From: Stenocarpella maydis
Lineage: Eukaryota; Ascomycota; Sordariomycetes; Diaporthales; Diaporthaceae
DNA length: 64,000 nt
NCBI GenBank assembly: GCA_002270565.1
Contig: NQMI01000088.1
Location: 74,782-138,781 of the forward strand
Direction: 5' to 3'
Part shown: piece after piece, positions 48,788 to 60,143 of the stretch
How the letters are laid out: each line of letters begins with the position of its first letter
Numbering within the stretch: the first letter of the stretch is position 1
Notes under the pieces: model-generated
Database searches by the model: none
Seen by the model: the letters and a program-made list of their open reading frames with translations, nothing else
Told to the model about the DNA's origin: nothing
Position numbers and translations under genes: made by a program

Positions 48788-51700
48788 CAGGTGCGAGGTG
48801 GCGACGGGCCGTTCCACTTGTTGGACGACCTGAGGACGTCAATTCTAAGGGTGTGAATAGTTGCATTTATACCATACTTGTATATTCACTGATGTGTAAT
48901 GATGCGTAACTACGTATGCACCAGCTCATATATCAAACTGCCCTCACGCGCTTTCCGCAATTCCATCATATGCTGTTCGAATTCCCAAAGCTCAGAAGGG
49001 CCAGTCTCTGTAACCCTACGAGATATCACTGTGAGCAATCACTAACAACATTCTTTTTACGACCTGGCCGGGACACATTGTACATGTTGGGGCTTCTAGT
49101 ATATACTGTCATGTAGACAAGACGGGAGACAAGTGAGACTTGCCAATTTCAAGATCCAGTCTTACAAAAGCCTGATCCAACCCCATGTCTGTTAAAAGCG
49201 AAACCAGCTCTGTGAATCTCGGGTGCGAAGAAAAAGAAAGAACAGAAGCCAAGGAAGAAGTAACAGAAGGGCGATATAATCCCAACACGAGTTTTTGCAA
49301 CAGCCTTCTGACGTTGGTATTCCAAGCCGGGAAGATGCTTCCTGTGCGGGGAGTCCAAGTACCTAAACTCATTATCCAAACCTGGTACATGAGAGACATA
49401 AATTTTCAACAGGGATTTTAATGAATGTGTTTTTCAGACCGAGCCTACAGACTAGGCAGAGTCCTTACCTGTATCATTGCTGCTGGCATTGCGACTGGGC
49501 CACCACTCCTCGGAGCATGACGCAGCACGTTGACAGTGTTTCAGCCCAGAGTCCACTCAGTGTCTGGCAACAACAATAACAAAAACAACAACAACAACAG
49601 GCCTTTTAAAACGGTTGTTTAATGTGATACTCATGTTCAAGGAAGAGCAAAAGCCTTGCATATTTGCACGTCTGCCATGGTCCATGCATAGCCCATACTT
49701 GATTCGTTACATTAGTAAGTGGCCACACAGGCCCTGATTCTCCAAACTTCGCCAAAAGAAAAAGAAAAAAGAGTGTCATCAATATGCTTGTTAAATCGTT
49801 CTTTTAACTGACAGGCCTGCTCTGGACTTGAAACACACAACCGGTTGCTTAGGTCGCCCGATAAAGAAAAAAAATGCAAAGGCAGCTGCCAAAATGAGAG
49901 TACTTGGTACCACTGTCGTGTTGATACGGAAAGGTCGCACTCCAGCTTTTAATGGAGTTCGTCGGCTCCTGAGGAGTCGGAGCTGGGCCCGAACGAATAG
50001 TTACCAAAGCCGCTCGAGCGTGACGCCTGGCACTTGGGGCGTTATCTTCACAGTTGGCAATGACGCCACCCCTTTGATGCACCGCCGTCAGGATACTGAA
50101 GCCGTATGATGACAATAAAAACAGATTCTGCGAGTAAGGACAAGCACAGCAGTTGGGACACACACAGCAGAGGCGCGCAGTGCATAACACCCTCTGTTGG
50201 GGCAGAAGCGATCCCGTGTAAGACGCCCTGCCAAGGTTTTGGGTGCTGAGTCTATGTAGGCTCACGCGTGTGTCTCTGGAACGTGACGTGAGACTGCAGC
50301 ACTGATGATGTTCGTGCAGGCCGTTTCCGCCCATCTGACTTTTGTGTCAAGACCGGGCGTGCTCGGTTGCAGGGGAGACTAGATTGAGTCAAGGGTGCTG
50401 TTTCATCCTCGGCCGGGACTAGCCGGAACCTCTGACAGCAGTGAGCTTCCCACGGGAGATGGCAATGATCCGCAAGCCTCTGACCTCCGCGATCCACGGA
50501 TGCTTGCTTGAAGGTCGTGGCGCTCAGGAATACGCAGAGACCTCCTCCATTGGAGCAGGTCAGCCGTTCTTGCGTGAGGGGGTTATATATCACTGTTCTA
50601 TTGAAAGTTATAGATTGCGCAATCGATATTAGACTGGGGGTAATGTGTAGTAGGGCTGATGCCTTTCGATTGATACGATATTTTTTTTTTCCCCTTCTCT
50701 TTTTTTTGGTGGCCAATTTGTCCTGATGAACCCAACGGCAATCATCAAACCCACGTGATGCATGTGGATCCGAAATACGAGCAATTGTTCAATGAATGCC
50801 CAACTGTTGTTCTCTAGTGTGTGTGCACGTACGGGAAAATCGAATCGTTTACTTCTTCTGGCTCTTGCGGGCCCCATACTTGTCGAGTAATTGGCCGATC
50901 TTGATCTCAGTCGCCCTCGGACCTACGGCATTTGTGCACGGCCTTTCCGAAGGGCCAAATCCTTACGGTCTTGTACCGGATATCGCAGAACGTGCTGGAA
51001 AGCTCGCGGTTGACTCGACGCGTTGAAACCGGTAGCAGTCGGCTCCGCCAAAGAATTGTGATGTGTAGCCAAGTTGGTGTAGCGAAATTTGTATCGGACA
51101 ATCACGTAGAGTCCAGACAATACGATTATCAACCTCCCTTTTGCGCAAACAACCCGAAGTAACGTCGAGCAGGCCTATGCTAGGGGCCTCAAGTTCTGGC
51201 CTCAGTCTAAATGTACTTCTGACTCCGGGGGCCCGAGTAACGTGACGGGGTGACGATTTGCTGACATGTGACGGACTGAGTGAGCACACAACCTCGAGGC
51301 TTTAAACCCGGCCATCCCCCACTCCCGGCGCTCGAGCCCTGGCATTGCACGTGTATGTGGAATAATTCTCCGAAGCATAACTAGGGGCGCGGCTGAGTGT
51401 CGAGGAAACAAGCTTCGTGCCCGAGGTGGGACGAAAAGGGGCGGTTCCCATTCGCCGACGTCCATCCCTATCTCCCACCCGGCGCCCGTCAAGCTCCCGG
51501 TGGATCTCGGCTTGAAACCCGCTGAGGGTGTCCTCATGCAGACCGTCTTGCCCGTCAACCAGGCACGGGAGCCTCACTGCCGCCGCCAGTGTGGACCCGC
51601 TGGCCATTTCTCGCCATTGTCCAAATATGGGTTGAAACATCTCAACTTGCGGGCCGTGGTGTCGCCCAGGGCTCCGTGCCGGGCTGCAGATCCCATACTA

Positions 51701-52194
51701 GCAATTCGCTTGTCCGAGTCCCAGCCGCCCAATTCAACCTTTACGGTATCCCCCCTATCCGGTGCACTTTATTCTAATCAGCCTTGTTAAATAGCTTTGC
51801 CAAGCGTGCTTGATCCTCACAATATCCTGCAGGCAAGCATAGATTTTCGGTTCGGACTGGCGACGACTCTTCACCTGCAGAAGCTTATACATGCAAGTTA
51901 GCCTGCGAAGTGTTCCATATTGGACTGGGTGGCTCAGTTTACAATCCGGCCCCACCGGCAGGTCCAGGCGAGTGCTCTGTGCCCATCGAAGTCGAGATGG
52001 ATGGGATGCGGCCATAATCCTTGGTTGATCTGGATGAGCGGCGAGTCGGGTTATGGCAACCAGTCCTTCTCAAAGGGGCACGCTTCAAAGGCCCATCAGT
52101 CCCCAGCAACCGAAAGCTCCACCCAAACCTCCCATAATCCAGCCCGTCCTAGACATATCCCCCATGATAGCTTCTACTCCCCGGTGAAGAGAAT
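48788..52194. other. 3.4-kb intergenic region without supported genes
   Basis: Between the subtilase and the LtrA-like gene, both on the plus strand. Short open frames occur on both strands but none has a recognisable domain or splice structure. Simple sequence includes an (AAC)n run at about 49567-49600 and T-runs at about 50680-50710. I see no tRNA or other RNA gene. Confidence 0.45.
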
Positions 52195-54240
52195 ATGGAT
52201 GATCCCAAGGACTCCAGAGGCAGTCTGCGGCTCCAGGTGCCCACCGGCCCGCCAGACACCCGACTTCAGAAGGTCAGACAGAGCGTCATCCAGTTCCGTG
52301 CCAACAAGATCAGCTGGTTAAGCAGCCGGCTGGACGAGAAGGACACGCCCAAGTCTGCCGGCACCGAGAATGACGACGAAAAATTTAGCCTCCGCCCGCT
52401 GAGCAGCGTGACCCTCGCAGACGAGCAGCCCCGGTTCAGGAAGCGCGAGACGTCGTCGATCCTCGAGCTCTTCTACGACCTGTGGGTGGTGGCCACCCTG
52501 AACGTCTTCACGTCGGCGCACGAGATCACCACCCGGGATGAGCTGGCCTCGTTCCTACAGTATATCTTCCTGCTATGGACGACCTGGTTCTTGGTGGTTG
52601 CCTACGACGTCCGATTCCTCGAGGACAGCGTGGTCGAGCGGCTTACCAGGGCGGTCCAGCTCGGCGTCCTGCTCGTCTTCGTCCAGGCTGCTCCCTTCTT
52701 CGACCCGGCCGGGCAGACTCGTGGGGTCTTCGCCTCACTGTCCCTCGTACTTGCCTTCTCCAGACTGGTTCTGGCAGGTCAGTACGGGATCGTGCTCTGG
52801 CAGACCAGGTCTTTCGGGCAGGGGCGCACCGGGCTGGTTGTGGTCCTCGGCATCCACGTCCTGGCCGGGAGCCTGTACGCCATCGTGTCGGCGGCCTTCT
52901 TTGTCCGCGAGGACAGCCCGGCTTATGTGGCTTGGGTAGTCGTGTCCACGTTTGAGATCGTTGCGAACCTCGTCGTCGCCATGATGTCCCGCGTGGTCAG
53001 CTTCGAGGGCAGCCACCTCCCGGAGAGGCTCAGCCAGCTCACACTGGTTGTGCTGGGAGAAGGGGTGATTAATCTGGCCCGCGACCTGACGAGCATCGAG
53101 CGAAACTCCCATAACAGCTGGATGTCATGGAGTAAGTCGGCCTCCCACTGATTGAAACACACAAGTACCGTGCTGACCACCGCGTGTTCCACCTGCTCAG
53201 GCCCCCAGATGCTAGTCATCTTCATCTCCGGGATAACCATGGTGTACCTGATCTTCCAGATCTATTTCGACTGGATGCACCCTAACAGGATGGCATCGTG
53301 GCCGCAGACGGCCTGGGCCTTGCTCCACCTGCCCTTCCACTTTGCTCTTCTCCTCGTCATGGAGGCCATGAACCAATTCATCATCTGGTGGAGGCTGTTG
53401 GAGCTTATCAGACAGTCTGCGGCCGACATCTTCAACGTCCTGAGTACCCTCCCGGACGTGCCTACCAGCCAAGAGGTCGCATCCAGGCTGAACGAGACGG
53501 TGACCAGATTCGCCGAGACGTATCCTGCGGAGGGAGACAGGACCATGGTGACTGAGGCAGTGGAGGGGGCCCTGAAGAACGTCTCAAGCCTACCACAGGA
53601 GCTCTGGGATGCGCTCTCCGGCAGGTCTGGTGCTGTCAATGAGTCGTTTGTGTCCAGCGGAGGGCTGGCAGACTCGGTGCGGGATTTCGAACAGGAACTC
53701 GTGGAGCTCTTCTCAAGTACCATAGGCACGATCTTCAGCAACTTTGAGGTGGAACCGTCCGAGATTGACCCGAGGGAGACGGCAGATAGCTCCAGCGCCG
53801 TGAGGGCGGCGTTCGAGGCCACGACGCAGATGTTCAATGTGGTCTTTGTGTACGCGTTTCTGGCCGCCGGGGCGCTGGTGATACTCCTGGTGCTCCTGCA
53901 CGCGGCGTCCAAGAGGGCGGGGTGGACGCCGTTCAACATCATGCGATCCATGTTTATCGGGGTGCTCGGGCTGGCACTGATGCTCGTCACGACGCTGTCC
54001 ACCAGCGCCAGGAGCCTGCACAGCTTCTTCGACACGCCGTGGCCGCTGCCGATGATGGCGTTCACGTTTGTGATTGTGCTGTTCCTCACACATGTGCCCC
54101 ACCCGAGATCCTTCTTGGGCTACGCGGCGCCAGCAGAGGAGCCCCCGGCCGAGGATCCGACGTACGGGTGGCCGAGATACTACAACAACTCGATCCGGCC
54201 ATCGAGGGTGAGGGATATGATTGGGCAGGATGCCGTGTAG
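52195..54240 (+). CDS. LtrA-like (low temperature requirement A) membrane protein
   Basis: Member of the LtrA family of polytopic membrane proteins, first described in Listeria cold growth; its biochemical role in fungi is unknown. Two exons, 52195-53131 and 53201-54240, join in phase (SWM-S-WSPQML region) to give 658 residues. The family entry motif is clear: SSILELFYDLWVVATLNVFT. Several membrane helices follow (FLLWTTWFLVVAYDVRF, LGVLLVFVQAA, LVVVLGIHVLAGSLYAIVSA) and the conserved late motif LTLVVLGEGVINLARD. Exon 2 adds helices (MLVIFISGITMVYLIFQIYF, FALLLVMEAMNQFIIWW), a soluble segment of about 170 residues and three further C-terminal helices. The N-terminal 90 residues are cytosolic and charged. 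Confidence 0.87.
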
Positions 54241-54981
54241 GTGTGGGCCTCATGGACAGCACGGGGTGAAAGCTGATGCGGGAGACAGGACCAGAGGGGA
54301 GGAGGCAGAGGCCAGGAGACCCAGCCTGGGTAAAAGAAGACACAACACAGGTAATACACAAAACAATACAAAGATAGCCAAGACCAAAGAATACAAGACA
54401 ATACAATAAACACGATAGAATAGGGCCAAGTGGATACGTCGTAGATACTCCCGGTAGTGTACATATATAGCATGTACATATTCCCGGATTACGAATAGCT
54501 GGGGAAGCTGGGGCAGCTGGGGCAACCAACCAACCACTCGGGATTGTAGCTTGCCAGCCAGCCAGCCCAGCCCAGCCCAGCCCAGCCTCGATTCCAGGCC
54601 GGCAGGCCGCAGCGGGCGGGTTGATGCGACGCTACCTGTGTTCCTTGGTTCTGGACGCCAGGGGGAGGCATCGCCAGGGGGGGCGGCGGCAGCCAATGAG
54701 GAGCCGCAATTGGGCCTTCCGAGATCCAGAAGGGGCAGTTTGGCGTCATGACGTCAGCACAGAGAGCAGTGGCCCAAGCTAGGACCAGGCTTGAAACACA
54801 CCACAACACCACACCTCACCTCACCATCCCATGACAACAAGCTGGGCCACTATAGTATATGCCTAGGTACTAGGACCTGGCCCAGGCCCCAGACAAAAGG
54901 GGACACGGGGCCCACGGTCATCTTTATCTCGTCTTCAACTCCCCTCTTCCCATCCTGCCATCATAGTCGACACAGACCACC
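54241..54981. other. Intergenic region upstream of the DUF2183 gene
   Basis: Contains a CAGCC-type tandem run (agcccagcccagcccagcc, about 54567-54587) preceded by short CCAGC and GGGGCAGCT repeats, and a CCTAGGTA motif at 54862. It is a plausible promoter for the downstream gene, with no coding signal. Confidence 0.5.
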
Positions 54982-56771
54982 ATGGCCTTCTCGACGACTT
55001 CACTCCTCGGCGCCGTGCTCGCGTGCGCGCAGTTGGCAGCAGCCGCCCCAAACCCCGTCGCTGCCGCCCATCCCATGATCACTCCTCCGCCATCCCTCGA
55101 CAGCCGGGCCCTCCAACGCCTGCAGGGGCGCGACATCGACTTCGGTGGCTATCTGAACTCGGTCTTCTCGTCCCTCGGCTCCGGTGTCTCCAGCTTCGTG
55201 GCATCGGGCGTGCCGCAGTTCTTCAATGACCTGCCAACCGGCACCGCGGTCGAGTCCAGCCTTGGCATCTCCTCGCGCGACCTGGATGCCTCGCCCACAC
55301 AAGCACTCAACCTGCCGCCCTACGCCAACTGGACTGACCAGGGCTGGAACATGAGGGTCCACGGCAACATCTTCAAGCAGCCCAACATCTCGCGCGACAA
55401 GCTCAACGACCTGGCCAACGTCTTCCTCATTGATGTCGACATCGAGGACCTGCCTGAGGATCAGCAGAACCAGGCCCGGAACCTGACGAGCGAGATCTTC
55501 GTCGTCCAGCAGGATGACGAGCAGGTCATTATCGATATTGTCAATGACGCCTCTGTCGACCCCAGTACGGACAGCGGTGCCATCAGCGCAGCCGGGGGAG
55601 CGCAGAACATCACCATGCCCTACAACACGACTGAACAGGGAGACTTTGACAGCTTCGTGGTCCTGCAGAACACCACCGGCCCCAACGGCGGCCACTTGCT
55701 GCCCGGCAACGAGACGGACCGTCTGCAGGTGCTTGACCTCTGGGTCCGCGGTGCTGAGACCACGGGCAATGCCACAGGCTACCTGGTTCCCCCGACGGGC
55801 ATCACCATAGTTTCGGTATGGTCCTACATACTGGCAGCAGCCACAAGAGATCCTTTGAGATTACTGACATGCCCCTTTTTCTTTGATATACATAGGATAT
55901 TGACGACATCTTGCGCGTTACCAAGATCTACGACCCGAAGGAGGGCCTGCTCAACTCGTTCGCGCGTCCATTCACGCCAGTAAGCAGCTTCCCGAGCCAT
56001 TTCAAACCCGCTTGGCGATAAGAAACTTCCCTCCCGGAGCACATGTCTCAAATATCATGGCCACACTATAGCCCGGTCCACGCTCTATTTTAATGAAATC
56101 CCCCCCCCCCTCCATGGTCCTCTGAAAGCTGACTCTGAATGCTGCAGTGGGACAACATGCCCGAGATCTATGCCAACTGGTCCAAGTCGATCCAGAACCT
56201 GCACTTCCATTACCTCACGACAACGCCGGAGCAGGTGACCAAGAATTACATGGACTTTATCTACAAGACCTACCCGCTAGGCTCCTTCGACACCCGGCCG
56301 CTCAACTTCAGTGATGTGTCGGCGACGCTGTCAATTCGCAAGTTCCTCTTGACAAAGATCTTTGAGACGTTTCCCCAGCGCAAATTCATCCTCGTGGGAG
56401 ACACGTCCAACTCGGACATCATGTCCGACTATCCCGAGCTGGTCAAGACCTTCCCGGGCCAGGTCCAGTGCATCTTCCTCCGCAACACGAGCTCCACGGA
56501 CGACAGTGACCTGTTCCCGTATAATACCAAGGGGTTCAACGGTCTCAGCCAGAATCAGTACATGTTCTTCAATGTGCCAGACGACCTGACCAACCTAGAC
56601 ATTGTCAATGGAAACTGCTACAACGCGAGCATAGCCCAGAATGTCACGTTCCAGCTGCAGGGCCCCTACGGCCTGGGCAGTGCCGCGGGTGCGCTGACGC
56701 CGCCGAGCTGGTGGAGGAGTGTGAGCTGGGGGCTCGGTCTGACGCTGCTGTTGGCGGCCATGTCCGCTTAG
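54982..56771 (+). CDS. Secreted DUF2183 (App1-like phosphatase domain) protein
   Basis: Carries the catalytic domain found in yeast App1, a phosphatidate phosphatase of actin patches. Three exons, 54982-55815, 55896-55979 and 56148-56771, give 513 residues. Unlike App1, the protein starts with a signal peptide (MAFSTTSLLGAVLACAQLA), has many N-glycosylation sequons and ends in a hydrophobic tail (WGLGLTLLLAAMSA) preceded by a small-residue region, suggesting a GPI-anchored or secreted form. The phosphatase signature spans the first intron: SDIDDILRVTKIYDP, with nucleophile Asp279 and Asp281; the usual Thr after DxDD is Ile-Leu. Further family blocks are WDNMPEIYANWS, HYLTTTPEQVTKNYMDF, FILVGDTSNSDIMSDYPEL and QVQCIFLRN. 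The second intron includes an 11-C run (56100-56110). Confidence 0.88.
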
Positions 56772-58313
56772 CGATTCAGCGGCGTTGCGTGTCCAGAGTA
56801 TACGATTGTGTCGTGATTGCTGCAGAGGCAACGAGAAGGGAAAGGCGCACAGGGCAGGGGTTTGAATTGGCGTTTGGGGACATGGTAGATTGGAGACGTG
56901 TGTTTACTTTGCCTTTGACCCTCACCATTTCCTGTGCGCGCGCACCCTTCTTCCCTGGGTGATGGGTTGTGGGGGTGACACAGCCAGGCCTCTCTTGTGT
57001 TCTCTCTCCTGCGTTCTCTTCATGTTCTTACACGTCTGCCTGTGCGACTTGGGGTGACTATCGCCCTGAGCCCAGGCTCCCTCGGAACTCGACACTTCCC
57101 TCGCTCGCCTGTCTCCCGTGAAATTCCTGCTCATGATAACAAATCTTTGGTACTGGCACGTGAGGGCCTCTTGACCCAAGATGGCGATGACGCCTGAAAC
57201 CAGGACTTGCCCCTTTATGCGCTCCTCCATTGCGCCTCGCTCCCAGCGGGCTGCAGGCTGCCCACGCACGCCACCGTTGGCGATAAGCGACTTCAAACAA
57301 GTCTGCCGTTCTCCGGTGCAGGCGAAGGGGATCTAAGATGTCGCTTCGAGACCCGTGGCTCCGAGCTCGCCTCCGCCCGGAATACGGTCCTCGGTCTCAG
57401 ATGACAAAACGGGATAGGAAGATATCACCAAGCTAAGCCTTATACCGCCCTCGATGCAAGTCTGACAGAAGTGGACCACGCCCACGACGTTTCACGACCG
57501 CCCACAACCGTGCGCAAGTCTGGTCGAGTATGCAGGTCATCCACATTGCACTGATCAAATCGGCCAAACGACGTACTCTAGTGGGATCGGGCGTGCTGTC
57601 GGGCAATGTGGGCCCGCGACCCCGGCGTTGCCACACCCACTCGTGCGCAGCAAAGAGGCAGGGAGTGTATGTGGGTTCCCGGGGTGTCAACTCTGCTTTT
57701 TCTTCTCGGCCGCTGCCATCATCACCCTCGGGATGCAACCATCGCGTGTCCTGAGTCCCGCACAGTGAACAACGAGCCCCCTCCGCTTCAGTGGAAACAT
57801 CACCCACAGTGTTTTGGTGGTCGACACACACGCACACACAGACAAGATTGCCGGGCTTTGCTCATCTGACGAGGACCGTCTGTGTGGTGGCCTGCAAGGC
57901 AACACCACCACGCCCGGGATCACAGGTCACAAAGGATGCCCTCGTGTCCGTGCGCCGTATGAAATCTTCAGGTGAAGGGAACCTCACCCTGCCGAGCCTC
58001 CTTCACCTGCATTGGTTTTTTGGGGGTGGGTGGGGGGCACTACATAGGCCGGTGGCTCGGCCACGCCCCCGAGCAGGTCCTCACAGGTCATGTCTGTATC
58101 TGTACGGAGTATGTACGGAGTATGTACGGAGTACAGGGTTTTGCCTGCAATAACGTTAATTCGTGACTTCTGACCTCTTCAAGAGGGATCCCCTGAGCTG
58201 AATTGGGCGAATAGCGGTGATTTGTGAGGCTTGGCAGTTAGTGCATAGCGACAATTTGGGGACTTGCAAATAGGTGGGACAAGCTTATATTTCGAAGTTG
58301 CTGGATTGTAGCG
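56772..58313. other. 3' flank of the DUF2183 gene and edge of the transposon block
   Basis: No gene is supported. The sequence is of normal GC content up to about 58150 and turns AT-rich after that, where the transposon relics begin. A short tandem TACGGAGTA array is listed separately. The stretch 58160-58313 may contain the terminal region of the Tc1-type element. Confidence 0.45.
58102..58134. repeat. Three tandem copies of an 11-bp TACGGAGTA unit
   Basis: The unit GTACGGAGTAT is repeated three times with period 11 (the last copy ends GTAC). The core TACGGAGTA also occurs singly near 5355 and, in part, at several other intergenic sites in this window. Confidence 0.85.
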
Positions 58314-58640
58314 TTATATGCTAGTGTAACCCCCTCTAGTTGCAATTACTGCTGCTAGCCTCCTTGGCATGCTTGAATAGAGTTTTGTAAGTATATTACG
58401 GAGGATGGCTTGCTAAGCTAATAGAATTGCTGTATGTAAATTCTTGCCTATAGGTTGCTATTTGTATTCCTTCTTAATCTAATTCTTTATCTATGCCCAA
58501 ACGTGTTTAATGGGGTTGAGGTTAGGTGAGTGGGCTGGCTAGGTAATAAGATAGGCCTCTCCTATGTGTTCCGTAAATTAAGCCCTGCTTGACCTTGAAA
58601 TATGTGCTGGTGTGTTGTCTTGTTGGATTATAAAGGAGTT
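58314..58640 (-). mobile_element. RIP-degraded Tc1/mariner transposase C-terminus
   Basis: Read on the minus strand, one frame from about 58640 to a TAA at 58316-58314 retains the C-terminal signatures of a Tc1-type DDE transposase: IIQQDNTPAHIS (second catalytic Asp), then PAHSPNLNPIKHVWA and, at the end, YSSMPRRLAAVIATRGG. The canonical SPDLNPIEHVW has become SPNLNPIKHVW: Asp to Asn and Glu to Lys, each a G-to-A change and the latter at the third catalytic residue. The in-frame stops are TAG or TAA at places where Trp or Gln codons are expected (for example before PAHSP). The N-terminal part is not recognisable and is interrupted by the LTR-like copy beginning near 58828. The element is dead. 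Confidence 0.85.
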
Positions 58641-58827
58641 AGTTATCTCCTAGAAGCCCTTTAGAAGGGGTAGTATATATTATTGGTATATCTTTAAATT
58701 AATCCTTCCCTATTTCTTATTCTAGATTAGGCTAGGTTTAGCTGATTGCTTGTAAAATAGCCCTAGAATATCTACTTGTTGGGTTTAAACTTAGTGTAGG
58801 TAAACTCTTAAATATTCTTATTAGGCG

Positions 58828-59419
58828 TGTTAAACGGAACCGCTCAGCAGGGCGTTGGTACTCCGTGCAAGGAGTTACCCTAGACTTCGTTGTAAGGAGT
58901 TACCCTAGACTTCCTAGCAAGGAGTTACCCTAGACTTGCGAGTCAGGCGATTTTCGCTAAGTACGCCCAGTGCGTGCGTGACGCAAGATGAGTTTGGTGG
59001 CCGTGAGTCGATTATTTTGGCCTGCATTTGCACCTTAATTCAGACCTCTGCATTACCCTTATTTCTTACCCAAAAAGTATATGACTTAGTGCATTGGATA
59101 GCCTGATTTCTGAAGTTTGTATGTACTTAATTTGGGCATTGCTAGGGCTATGGTTGGCTGGCTGCTTGGAACCAAAGATGGTGTGTTGGAAGGGCGAATT
59201 TTCCGGCATTTGCAAATTTGCACCAGAGCCGACCGCAGCGTGCCCAGGGGTGAGACGACGTCGGAGGGTATATAAGGAGGGCTTACAGAAGCCCAACTTA
59301 ATTCAATACAAAGTTGTCCAGACCATTGTCAATCGTCCCAATTCGCCTCAGAGCACCACACTGCGACCCTGCCGAAACACACGCTGAACTGAATGCTATT
59401 CTATAGCACAAATTCATCA
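58828..59419 (+). mobile_element. LTR-like repeat, copy 1 (less mutated)
   Basis: About 590 bp, provisionally bounded by TG (58828) and CA (59419). It shares almost its whole length with copy 2 at 59567-60143. A TATATAAGGAGGG box at about 59269 followed by CT-rich sequence is consistent with an LTR promoter. Compared with copy 2 it retains G or C at nearly all differing sites. It contains three 25-bp tandem units near its left end. It is followed directly by a candidate primer binding site. The exact ends are inferred; target-site duplications were not resolved. Confidence 0.65.
58869..58943. repeat. Three 25-bp tandem units within LTR copy 1
   Basis: AAGGAGTTACCCTAGACTT recurs at 58869, 58894 and 58919 with exact 25-bp spacing and a variable 6-bp tail. 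The same three units are present, with transitions, in copy 2 (about 59600-59660). Confidence 0.9.
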
Positions 59420-59422
59420 GAG

Positions 59423-59433
59423 GTTATGAGCCC
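59423..59433 (+). other. Candidate primer binding site (initiator tRNA-Met anticodon arm)
   Basis: GTTATGAGCCC is the reverse complement of GGGCTCATAAC, the anticodon stem-loop of eukaryotic initiator tRNA-Met (anticodon CAT). It lies four bases after the inferred end of LTR copy 1. Ty1/copia elements such as copia and Ty5 are known to prime from a 5' half of this tRNA cut in the anticodon loop. The match is only 11 bases, so the call is tentative. Confidence 0.5.
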
Positions 59434-59565
59434 GGCTCTAGCAGTCAGCGCTCTGAAACAACATTGAATTTAGGCCTTAAACAAGCCTACCTATCTGTAC
59501 GCTACAGCGCTATTTGCACTGATTAGCGGACCAGCCAAAACATCGCTGGTTTGGGCCTGCAACGC

Positions 59566-59566
59566 N
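59566..59566. other. Single undetermined base (n) at the LTR junction
   Basis: This is the only ambiguous base in the window. Similarity between copy 2 and copy 1 begins at the very next base, so it marks a join in the assembly or an unresolved junction. Confidence 0.95.
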
Positions 59567-60143
59567 GCAGGGCGTTAGTACTCCATATAAGGAGTTACCC
59601 TAGACTTCATTATAAGAAGTTACCCTAAACTTCCTAACAAGGAGTTACCCTAGACTTGCAAGTTAGGCAATTTTCGCTAAATACGCCCAGTGCGTGCATA
59701 ACGCAAGATGAGTTTAGTGGCCGTAAGTTAATTATTTTAGCCTGCATTTACACCTTAATTCAGACCTCTACATTACCCTTATTTCTTACCCAAAAAGTAT
59801 ATAACTTAGTATATTAGATAGCTTGATTTCAGAATTTTGTATGTACTTAATTTAGGTATTACTAGGGCTATGGTTGGATGGCTGCTTGGAACCAAAGATG
59901 GTGTGTTAGAAGGGCGAATTTTCCAGCATTTGCAAATTTGCACCAGAGCCAACCGCAGCATGCTTAGGGGTGAGACGATGTTGGAGGGTATATAAGGAAG
60001 GCTTACAGAAGCCTAACTTAATTCAATATAAAGTTATCCAGACTATTGTTAATCATCCCAATTCGCCTTAGAGCACCATACTGCAACCCTGCCGAAACAT
60101 ATACATGCTGAACTGAATGCTATTCTATAGTACAAATTCATTA
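59567..60143 (+). mobile_element. LTR-like repeat, copy 2 (RIP-mutated)
   Basis: Aligns with 58847-59419 of copy 1 along its whole length. The great majority of differences are G-to-A or C-to-T relative to copy 1, for example gtactccgtgc versus gtactccatat and gcgagtcagg versus gcaagttagg. A few transversions and a short insertion near 60105 are the exceptions. It lacks the first 19 bases of copy 1. Its downstream flank does not match the primer-binding region that follows copy 1. Confidence 0.7.

Noticed and set aside
48788..52194. Possible small genes or tRNAs in the 3.4-kb gap
   Set aside because: No B-box (GGTTCGANTCC-type) with a matching A-box and stem was found, and no frame showed a domain or consistent splicing.
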